From NCBI GenBank assembly GCA_013176395.1, contig JABMLP010000036.1:150387-214386 (forward strand): a stretch of 64,000 nt of DNA. The letters run 5' to 3'. Below are positions 55,965 through 64,000 of this stretch, piece by piece. This DNA is from Venturia oleaginea (Eukaryota > Ascomycota > Dothideomycetes > Venturiales > Venturiaceae). The position numbers and the translations under genes were made by a program. Numbering within the stretch: the stretch's first letter is position 1; each line of letters begins with the position of its first letter. Under the pieces are notes generated by a model. The model did not search any database and was not told where the DNA came from. It saw nothing but the letters and a program-made list of their open reading frames with translations.

Positions 55965-56932
55965 TGCGATTACATCAGTCTTGCCCGGGACTAGTCTCTC
56001 AATTGTTGCTGCCTCATCCACGAACCGCTGTCACGAAGACCCTACGAAACCTACTGTTTGTTAGAGATTGCTCTTCTGATGTTATTTGTTCTATATCCAC
56101 TCTCTTTGTGCCTGGAAGACCTTGGTATGCTAGGGGTTGCCTGACTTTCTTCATGGGCAAATTGCGGTTTTGGCCCTGTTGAACTCTCCTTTCGATCTTT
56201 GGATGGTGTAGATGACTCTATCACTCTCGTACTTGACAGATCATTCGATCGTCGCATTATAGCCTTACCGGGTAAACATAATAGGTTTTCATGCCGCCGC
56301 TTTTGGTCTACTTTTCACAAGACAAATCTTTCGGGCTGACCCATTTGTTACCCTCGACGAATTTCTCTAGCGCATCGAAACGTTTATAGCCAAGGTAAGG
56401 TGTTTTTGGTTGGTAGCGCGAATTGAAATCTGGCAGGTTTACAACATCGGGCCATTCTCGTACAGAGTCCACATGGCACCTTATCGCTTCTCGCACCTAG
56501 TTGAAGCAATGTTCGAGATGAAACCCTCTTTCCGCTTGTCCAATCTCGGTGTCGACCGAGGTCGTGGAATTGTAAATCATGGCTCGAAACATTGCCTATT
56601 GTGCATCGTCAGCTGGTGTTTTGGGAAATTGTCGACTTCAAGTAAGATTGGCAATTCAAACAATGCAATTGGTAGAAGGCGCTAATCGAGTAGAACTGAT
56701 CGCCCGCCTTGTCGCGGGATCAATATGGTACACCATACTTTGCTAGGTCATCGATTTTGATGAATTTGTCCTTGCCCATTGTTTCCCTCTCTTCTATCCG
56801 TAGTGCATCGGAAACTATGCCGGGATCTGACTAAATCTTGTTCTCGGAGAAATACATAGGTGTTCCTACAAAGGGTACTAAGAAGCGTAAGTATCTAATT
56901 AAGCTGGGTGGTCATTGGGTATCTCACTTTAC
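55965..56932. other. Intergenic, no gene seen
   Basis: Only short frames. No repeats shared with the rest of the window. Confidence 0.4.
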
Positions 56933-57172
56933 TTATATGTATGAAGTGTTCGACCTCTCTTGTTGTTCTCTTCGTCTTGCCCCTATAGAAAATCCTGAAA
57001 GAAAATAGGCTGCCAATAATGCGAAGAGCAACACGGCCTTGAGACAAAGAACTAGTAAGTTGAAACCGCGACTTGTTGCAACGCCCGTGTTGCTTGCGTC
57101 CGGATCTGAATAGTCTTGGCTTGCTACATGGTATATTGGATGATATATTCCTTTCTGGTCTACCATTGGCAT
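56933..57172 (-). CDS. Small single-pass membrane protein, hypothetical
   Basis: From ATG 57172, 80 codons; the frame is open upstream to about 57291 (EIDSEVQVDDPILP) without an ATG, so an upstream exon may exist. One strong hydrophobic segment (LLVLCLKAVLLFALLAAYFL) is followed by a basic tail (GARRREQQERSN). I do not recognise a family. Weakly supported. Confidence 0.3.
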   Translation of the reverse strand: MPMVDQKGIYHPIYHVASQDYSDPDASNTGVATSRGFNLLVLCLKAVLLFALLAAYFLSGFSIGARRREQQERSNTSYI

Positions 57173-57390
57173 TGATTTAGGAGTGAGAGGTCTGCACGAA
57201 GTGTACTTGTTTATGACAGTGAGATCGGCAAGTGACCCAGTGGGAAGTATAGGATCGTCTACTTGCACCTCGCTATCGATTTCATCTCGTTACTGTTGAA
57301 TTGGCTTCATTCGGTAATGGAAACAAAGGAACTAAGGTAGACTAGGAAATAAAGACAGCGAGATAAGGGGGGGTAGTTCCTGTATTCTTA

Positions 57391-57433
57391 TCTAAAGAAG
57401 AAGAGGGAGAGGGAGGCCCTCCCTCTTCTTAAG
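57391..57433. repeat. Short perfect-arm hairpin
   Basis: AAGAAGAAGAGGGAGAGGGA is followed at once by GGCCCTCCCTCTTCTTAAG, giving pairing arms AAGAAGAGGGAG and CTCCCTCTTCTT around a GC-rich centre. It could act as a terminator-like or MITE tip structure; no function is shown. Confidence 0.6.
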
Positions 57434-57575
57434 TACCGAGATACTTGGCACGTGATTGAAACCACAGTTACGATCGCAAGCAGTGGATCATACTTGATAA
57501 GGCAAGTAACAACTTTGCGGGCAGATAGGAGGTTTTTGATTGATATTATCGAACGAAGATGTAGAAATGTACGGG

Positions 57576-57715
57576 GCACGGTTATTTTAAGCCGTAGCCT
57601 CCTTCCGAGTTTAGCTCAACCGTGAATCAACCGTAACTTCATGGTTGATTGGTAGTTGGTTTACGCTTTAGCTAAACTCCCATCATAAATGGATCACGGA
57701 TTAGAATAACCGTAA
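57576..57715. repeat. Foldback/MITE-like sequence, about 140 bp
   Basis: Outer arms GCACGGTTATTTTAA and TTAGAATAACCGTAA pair with few mismatches. Inner arms GAGTTTAGCT and AGCTAAACTC pair perfectly, and at the centre AATCAACC pairs with GGTTGATT. The whole can fold into one long stem. It lies about 0.4 kb upstream of the small secreted protein gene. Confidence 0.65.
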
Positions 57716-58109
57716 CCTATGACTTTATACCAGCGCGCACCAGGTCGGACTTAACAACGAAGGAAAACAGGCCTCTAGTAGAGATGGTTCACCAATCAGT
57801 AACATCAGGTCTCTACTATAGTATATTGCGAACCACCCTTTACATCCTCGGAGCGGAACTACACAGAAGTGGTATTGATAGTGAGTATTGGAGACCTTGT
57901 ATCAGACGTTCAGTATTAGTAATGTTGCGAACCCCCATGTACCTATTCCAGAGCCCCCAGAACGGAAGTGGTGGTGATGGCGAGGGTAAGTAAAGGTATA
58001 CAGATGTCTCATTGTCGATGCAGAAATGGCAACACTTGCCTACATCCAAATCCAAACCATTAACACAACCAATCATACAAATCCTCACTCGAAAGCGACC
58101 GACGCCAAT

Positions 58110-58357
58110 ATGAAAGTCCTCTCTACCTTCTTCCTGGCCCTTGCGATGGCGCACGTCACTATCGGGTCTGTTGCGGCTAAGTCATGTCGTGATTGCCAGG
58201 CCGCGGGCGTATGTAACAGTGATCCTGCTTGTTACAAATACAAGACTTGTTGTTATCCTCCTGGTACGCCCACAAATCCTTGGTATGTCATGTTTCTTTA
58301 CTGGACTGCGATAAGAAATGTAGAGTTGATGAAGGTTTTAGCGACTGCAGCAGCTAG
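58110..58357 (+). CDS. Small cysteine-rich secreted protein, 62 residues, effector- or AMP-like
   Basis: ATG 58110, exon 58110-58282, intron 58283-58341 (GTATGT...TTTTAG, 59 nt), exon 58342-58357. The first 23 residues are a clear signal peptide (MKVLSTFFLALAMAHVTIGS then VAA). The mature part of 39 residues has eight Cys: SCRDC, GVC, DPAC, KTCC, then after the splice PCDCSS and stop. The last two Cys appear only when the intron is removed, giving an even number, which supports the splice. Without splicing the frame runs on into a non-cysteine tail. Secretion and disulfides are inferred. It could be a plant- or microbe-directed effector or an antimicrobial peptide; no known family is recognised. 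Confidence 0.65.
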
Positions 58358-58489
58358 GTTGATATTCCAACGGATGAGGAGAGGGATGTTCCTAAAAAGA
58401 GGTGGTATGACACTGTGCAAGCCTAGGCGTCAGTGCAAAGGGTGGGCGGGTGAGCCGTTGACTTGCGTAGTGTCGGATAGATATAACGT

Positions 58490-59545
58490 ATTCGATCACC
58501 CAACCGGTCAAAATTTCTTGGCACGACCATTTTATATTACAACTCTTCAATTTCATCGCTATTAACAATAGACTCTAAGTCCGTCGTGCTGCTATCTGAT
58601 TCAGAAGATATCTCGATATCTTTTTTACAGGTTCGCGCGTTATGCCCAGTTGCGTCGCAGTTCCCACAGCGCCGTTGAGTTGGTCGGGCTGTTTCTTGAT
58701 CACCACTACCACGAGCCTTCTCCGATCCCTGAGGCGCTACAGACGCCTCTCTAGCTACCTGCGCTGCTGCAGTCCCATACTCTATAGTACCACCTTGCTG
58801 GATCCACTTCCTTTTGCGCGATTTTCGCTTCGTCATTACTGCCAATTGCACTTCAAGCTCGCGGTTGCGCGCAACAAGTAGAGCGTTTTCGTGCAGCATC
58901 AATTCAGCGCCTTTGACAAGCTGGGAAAAGCCTGCCTGGGCAGTAATTGGTGACCGAGTAAAAGACTCGCTTACGAGCTTGGATTGGGATCCAAATTCAT
59001 GAGTATTACTTGGAGTCTTTGACTGCCACGGCGTTTCTGGGAGACGGGGTTCTGGCGGGGTACGTAGCCGTACTTCAAGGCGATCCAACACCACCTGCGC
59101 GTCGATAGGGAACAGCCCTACTGCCTCGAAGGCCTTTTGACAGTTCTCTTTTGTAAATACGTCGAAAAACGCGTCTTTGAAGGCAGGGAGAAAGCCTTCC
59201 TTATTGATATGGTAAACGCGTCGTCGTGCCAAGTCCCGGACGCGTTGGGAGTACTTGCGCTTCAACGGCGAGAAGCAGACCACATCAAGGGGCTGGAGTA
59301 TATGCGACGAGTGCGATGGCATGCAGAGGGTTATAACCTTATTTTCGAGGCAGTAGTCCTTGAAATCCTGGCTGAGATGGCTCTCATGGCCGTCCAAAAT
59401 AAAAGCAGCCTATACACCCCCACCTGTCGCGCTTTTGTATGCGCGTCAAAGTGCTTTAACCACTCAAGACCAAGCGCGTTGTTTGTCCAGCCGTTCTCAG
59501 AGACTGAGAGCTTCCAATTCCGTGGTATATCTGCCTCCTCATACC
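58490..59545 (-). pseudogene. pogo/Fot1-like transposase, copy 4, C-terminal half
   Basis: Read from 59545: WKLSVSENGWTNNALGLEWL, a small indel near 59398, then LDGHESHLSQDFKDYCLENK, SSHILQPLDVVCFSPLKRKY, a long tail with a basic stretch (KRKSRKRKWIQQGG) and the knuckle CGNCDATGHNARTC, and stop near 58537. It is closest to the copy at 34004-35253 but has no stops in its last 286 codons. The 3' element end is near 58490 (GAATACGTTA on minus). The N-terminal half is missing; a Tc1-like piece joins it at about 59546. Confidence 0.82.
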
Positions 59546-59549
59546 ACGC

Positions 59550-60543
59550 TTGGTATCTGCCTCTGATTTAGAGAAGATAATTGACCAAGATGACCCAACA
59601 CACGAGATGGGCTACCGAGATCAAGTTGAAGAACTCAATTTGGAAGCCGCACCACGAACTTTACGTCGCCACGCCAATCAGATAGGAGCCAAACGATTCA
59701 AAAGAAGTTTCAAAAGAGAATTAGCAAAAAGAATCCAGCCCTCCGCCGTCAGTACGGCCAAGAACACCTCACCGCCACGATTTCAGGCTTTTGGTCTCGC
59801 ATTTGGTTCACAGACGAGGCTCACTTCTAGTCAAAGCAGCTGATGGAAGAGCCCGAGTACGAGCTATGTAAACCCGGGCAAGAAAGGTCTATAAATGAGT
59901 CAAAAGGCACAGGTTTAGACATCACAATCCACGTCGCCGGCGGAGTCAACTACAACCACAAAGGTAGCCTCATATTCTACAAAGATCCTGTTGAGCCCTC
60001 AGAGAAGCAGCGGGCTCCTACCAAGCCTAAGCAACTCAAGTACGAGCTGGATACTGCCTTTGCAGAGCGCTGCAAGGTCTACGATGACTGGAAGGCAAAA
60101 CAGGATGCTACACCAAAAGGAAACTGCATGTCGCATGTCTTTTACGCTGAAAAGATACTGCCACAACATATTAAGGCTATACAGGACTTGGAGGCAAAGC
60201 ACAAGTGCAGATACTGGCTACAGGAGGATGGCGATCCATCGCACGGAATCAACTCACTAAACTCACCTCCAGCCCTCCTTAAACGCGAAGCAGATCTCTT
60301 ATTACTCACCACCCTCCAGAGTCACCAGATTTGAACCCTATAGAAGCTTGTTGGAACATCATGAAGGGTAGATTGGTTGGTAGAAAGTGGACACGGTGGC
60401 CCAATTCAAGGCAGACATTCAGGCAGAATGGGACCGTATTACACTTAAACAAATTCGTGACCGCATGAGGGAGATGCCCCAGCGCTGTAGATCAATTATT
60501 GAGCAGCCTCAAGTGCGAATTCAAAGCGCTTTGTGGTGATATC
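59550..60543 (+). pseudogene. Tc1-like transposase fragment related to 21673-22911
   Basis: Begins within the transposase (DQDDPTHEMGYRDQVEELN), goes on to WFTDEAHF-like coding and SKQLMEEPEYELCKPGQE, then LDITIHVAGGVNYNHKG, YWLQEDGDPSHGINS and, after a frameshift near 60310, DLNPIEACWNIM and KQIRDRMREMPQRC. It has the same order and motifs as the element at 21574 but differs at many residues. The 5' end is cut by the pogo piece and I find no inverted ends. Confidence 0.78.
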
Positions 60544-60605
60544 TGTACATTACTCTAAAATCACATATTGAGGCGGTCTGTGCGCCGTCAATTCTGGCCA
60601 ACCCG

Positions 60606-60789
60606 TGGCCCATGGTTGGTATAGGCTAAGAGCCTAAGCCCGATTGAGCCTAGTATAGAGACAGAACCTCATTGAGGTTCTCTGTTTGTATATACCTTCA
60701 CTCCTTAACTGAATCTAAACAATCTTTGGCTACGAGTATGCTACGTCTTTCCAGCTACCGTCCCGTAATATAGATTCAGTTCCTTACAA
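60606..60789 (+). repeat. 5' LTR of the right gypsy element, start missing or changed
   Basis: From TGGCCCATGGTTGGTATAGG to TTACA this follows the LTR at 5251-5444. The first ten or so bases (TGTTATGGGCA) are not there; AACCCG stands in their place. So the outer end is eroded or was cut when the Tc1-like piece came next to it. Confidence 0.65.
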
Positions 60790-60804
60790 ACCTAGGTGTA
60801 CTTG

Positions 60805-61889
60805 ATGCGTAGCAACAGTACCCTATCGACTCCTACAACCTACACCCCTACTACCGACGACGACCCAATCGCGAGCATTACGCAAGGAATCGACAAACTC
60901 TCAATGGCTCGAGCGAATTCGCCTGACACCGTACAATATTTGGTGGCAGCTCTGACCGCAGTCAGTGTTGATGGGAACACCGGTGCAAAGGCTATTGCAT
61001 GGCCTAAATGGGACGGGAAAAGAGACAACTACACGCTGTCCAGATGGCAGATCAAGACAAAAATCACTGTTGAAAATGGGAAGCTTGGAAGCAACCAAGG
61101 AATATGCGCGAACATCTTCAACGGGCTTCCGACAGAGAAACAACAACGCGTTATCCAATGCTAAGCAATGGAGAGCAACATGATAACTACAAACCCGAGT
61201 CATTCATCAAGCATATGGACGACAAGTTCTTAGATCACGAAGCGGAAGCTAAAGCTCTCGACGAACTGAACAAGATTAGCCAAGGCAGCAGACAACCGTT
61301 CGAAGACTTCCGCCAGCAGTTCGAACAACTGACATCGCAAGCTGGATTCCTAGCGCCGCAAAGAGCCTCAAAGATCACTATCATGAACAACGCGCTCAAC
61401 TACTCCCTCCAACAGACCTTGAAATCAGTGCGATTGTCCAGGGACGACTACGACACTTACGTAAAAGATGTACAGTACTTCGCGACGAAGACAGAGCTCT
61501 ACCCACCAACGCCGCTATCCAAGTACGGATAAGGAGACGCCAACGACTCGAGGGAGGCCACAATCACCCAAACAGTCAGTCGTGACGCAGAAGGCGATGT
61601 CGAAATGACTGGCATCAACGCCCTTTCGGCGCAGATCGCAGCACCGATAGCTCGGGTCGATACACTCGGAAAGGATGCGAAGAAGGATGACGACTCAGAA
61701 AAATGGCGATCCCAAACAGAGTTCTTGGCACTTATACAAGCGGGCAAATGTGGGCGCTGTAGAAGCTCAAGCACCCCCGAACGTATGCGAATTCGACCAG
61801 CAACACGTCCAAAGACTCAGGTCACTGCGGTAATCACACAGCATACCGATGACTCCCTACAGGAAGCCTCATCAGAGTCGGAAAACTAG
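60805..61889 (+). pseudogene. Gag of the right gypsy element, frameshifted
   Basis: Very close to the Gag at 4140-5234. One G is missing near 61160 (QRVIQ then a stop, against QRVIQWLSNGEQ), and the frame resumes as LSNGEQHDNYKPESFIKHMD. A second break near 61500 replaces ALSHQRRYPSTDKE. The zinc knuckle is also damaged (CGRCRSSSTPER). So this copy is more decayed than the left one. Confidence 0.85.
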
Positions 61890-64000
61890 TACTCTGTGCA
61901 TCGTCGCGCACGAGGATCTGAGGTAGATGTACATGGCGAAGACTACAAAGCTACCAAGCATAAGAGAAATCAAAGCAGCAAGGACAGGATGGAAAGTACC
62001 TTCTTGAGATACTTGATCAATGGAACTTTTCACCGAATCCTTCTTTGATAACGGCTGCCTCCCTTATGCTGCTTTCAGCGAAAAGAGTGTTCAAACACAT
62101 CGTCTACCGCGCATTCCAATTGACACCAAACAATTGGCACTGGCTAAAGAGAGCCACGAGAACGGAGAAAACCTCCGTATTACGCACATGACCTACGCTA
62201 CGATCGACATTAATGGTCGAGCAGAGCGAGTCTGGGTATATAGTGAAAGGATTGAGCTTCTCTATTATCCTAGGCAAGGCATGGGCAGAGAGGAACTGGG
62301 TACGATATATAGCAGCTAAGAGAAAGCTGCTTATTGGTCAAGGATCCCAGCGCATCACGATAAGAGAAAAGGGGTGGCTAGAACAGAACACCAAAGCACG
62401 AGACCGGCTCGCTCACGTGCGAACGGCTCGTCTAGTGTCAGGATCTGTATTTGCAGCTATTGTTGGAAGGGCCCAGCGACGGTTGAGAAGAGATGGACCG
62501 GATGGTACGCAAGTGCTGGCTATCTCGATGTCGGATATCAACAAGGCCCTAAGCAAGTTAGCAGAAAGAAAACAGAGAAAGACTGAGGAAGAAATCCGAC
62601 AAGAGATACTCTCGAATGGTACACAGTGAAAAGATAAAGATTTAGGATTGCATGAGGTTCAAAATGAACCGGTGATCGAGCGATAGTTATACAGAATCTA
62701 GTGATCTGAAATCAAAACGAGGGGATATGCCTCTGACGGCCGTATACAGCTGTATCATCTCACAATGGTCGTATGCGGCTGTATCATCTAACGGATACCA
62801 GAAGAAATAGCAGAGCACGCTGATGTCTTTCTCGACGACGAAGACGGAGAGATCGCGCCCCATCAAGAGGGTCGCGATCACGTTATCGAATTGATACGAG
62901 ATGAACAAGGTCGCGAGGCAGAAGTTCCTTGGGGCCCATTATACGGCATGTCGAGGGAAGAGCTATTAGTCCTACGAAAAACACTTTCGGACTATATGGA
63001 CAAGGGCTGGATACGCGCCAGCAACTCACCAGCGGCAGCTCCAGTCTTGTTTGTAAGAAACCAGGTGGAGCCATTCGGATGTGTGTCGACTATCGGGCAC
63101 TGAATCGAATCACTCGATCGGACCGCTACCCATTGCCACTAATCCGAGAAACCCTACGAAATCTAGCAACAGCGCGTTGGTACACCAAACTTGACGTCAG
63201 AGCGGCATTCCATCGGCTCCGCATCAAGCACGGCGATGAGTGGAAAACGGCTTTTCGCACTCGATTTGGACTATTCGAATGGCTAGTTACCCCTTCGGAC
63301 TAGCTGGCGCACCCGCGAGCTTTCAACGATACATCAACGGAGTCCTACGGGAATCCCTAGATATCTGCTGTTCAGCTACATGGACGATGTCTTGATATGG
63401 AGCGACGGCGACTATCTGGATCACATGGTTAAGGTTAACCAAATTCTTGCCAAGCTCAAGACTGCTGGACTTCGGCTAGACTTAAGCAAGTGCGAGTTTG
63501 CTGTTCAGGAGGTCAAATATCTGGGGTTCATTATCACTGCAGGAGAAGGGATCAAAGTCGACCCAGAGAAAGTTGCCGCGATTAAAGAATGGGAGGCTCC
63601 AGTCAATGTCACAGGCGTACGCTCCTTCCTAGGCTTTGCAAATTTCTACCGAGACTTCATCGACAACTTCTCAGAGCTCTCCGACCCCTTAATCAAGTTA
63701 ACACGGAAGGCCGTCGCTTTTGTCTGGAACAAAGAACATGAGAACGCCTTTCAAGTCTTGAAGGAGCTATTCATCTCGCCCCAATACTGGCTCGCTGGAA
63801 TCCAGACCTGGATACGGTACTCGAGTGCGACTGCTCTGGCTACGCGCTGGGAGACACGTTGTCGCAGAAGGATACAAAAGGAAAACTACGACCAGTAGCA
63901 TACTTCTCCGCAAGCTCATGCGGCTGAATGTAACTACGAGATTCACGATAAGGAATTACTGGCAGTAATCAAGTCATTGAACCTGGAGAGGAGAACTACG
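61890..64000 (+). pseudogene. Pol of the right gypsy element (protease to RNase H start), cut by the window end
   Basis: Shows FFDNGCLPYAAF, the protease/linker, [21 protein letters not shown] (intact here but broken in the left copy), [29 protein letters not shown] and GFANFYRDFIDNF. Frameshifts occur near 62240, 63055, 63290 (TPFGL broken) and 63375 (the YMDD start) and 63780. A 189-bp insertion lies at 62609-62797. The element runs off the window at 64000 in RNase H. Integrase and 3' LTR are outside. Confidence 0.85.
62609..62797. repeat. 189-bp insertion in the right gypsy pol
   Basis: The left copy reads GAGATACCAGAAGAAATAGC at this place; here GAGATA and CCAGAAGAAATAGC are separated by 189 bases. 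GATA stands at both edges (62605-62608 and 62794-62797), a possible 4-bp duplication. Inside, CTGTATCATCT occurs twice. No inverted ends were seen. Confidence 0.75.

Overview
The window is from the nuclear genome of a filamentous ascomycete, most likely Pezizomycotina. The genes with introns carry short introns (about 48-80 nt, GT/AG, with CTAAC/CTGAC-like branch sites). The host genes have clear fungal counterparts: a TBC1D20/Gyp8-type Rab-GAP, an MMS1/DDB1-like repair protein, Fhl1, a Zn2Cys6 regulator and a TatD/Scn1 nuclease. The transposons belong to fungal families (chromodomain Ty3/gypsy, Tad1-type LINE, pogo/Fot1, Tc1, PIF/Harbinger). I cannot assign a genus. There are no bacterial-style operons, rRNA or recognisable tRNA genes.

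Layout. 1-5444: Ty3/gypsy element on the minus strand, cut by the window edge 11 bases into its 3' LTR. 5637-6331: solo LTR. 6977-21349: gene island (TBC GAP; MMS1/CPSF_A-like repair protein; Fhl1; 2OG-Fe(II) oxygenase), with a 1.6-kb repeat placed in the promoter between the first two. 21574-24143: a Tc1-like and a deleted pogo-like element back to back, directly upstream of a broken Zn2Cys6 regulator (24222-26354). 27172-29532: two unrecognised genes. 29684-35330: a nest in which a solo LTR sits in the left end of a Harbinger element, which sits in a pogo element. 35929-37260: a clean Tc1 insertion in an older ORF remnant. 39099-41802: an element with inverted ends of unrecognised class. 41997-43175: TatD nuclease. 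43651-48545: second copies of the solo LTR and of the 1.6-kb repeat. 48970-54211: a decayed LINE. 54212-58489: gene-poor DNA with one convincing small cysteine-rich secreted protein gene. 58490-64000: pieces of pogo and Tc1, then a second gypsy copy on the plus strand running off the window.

The host genes do not form a pathway. The island genes are housekeeping (ER/Golgi traffic, DNA repair, ribosomal protein transcription), while the rest is a mobile-element landscape in which two host genes have been hit by nonsense or frameshift changes. Most element copies are broken by in-frame TAA/TAG/TGA at sites where Gln or Trp is expected, and the visible differences between copies are mostly transitions. 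This is compatible with RIP-like mutation or simple decay. The most interesting items are the 8-cysteine secreted protein, the repeat family with (CAAT)n tails and target duplications, the unclassified inverted-end element, the three-level nest, and the nonsense codon removing the 2-oxoglutarate-binding end of the oxygenase.
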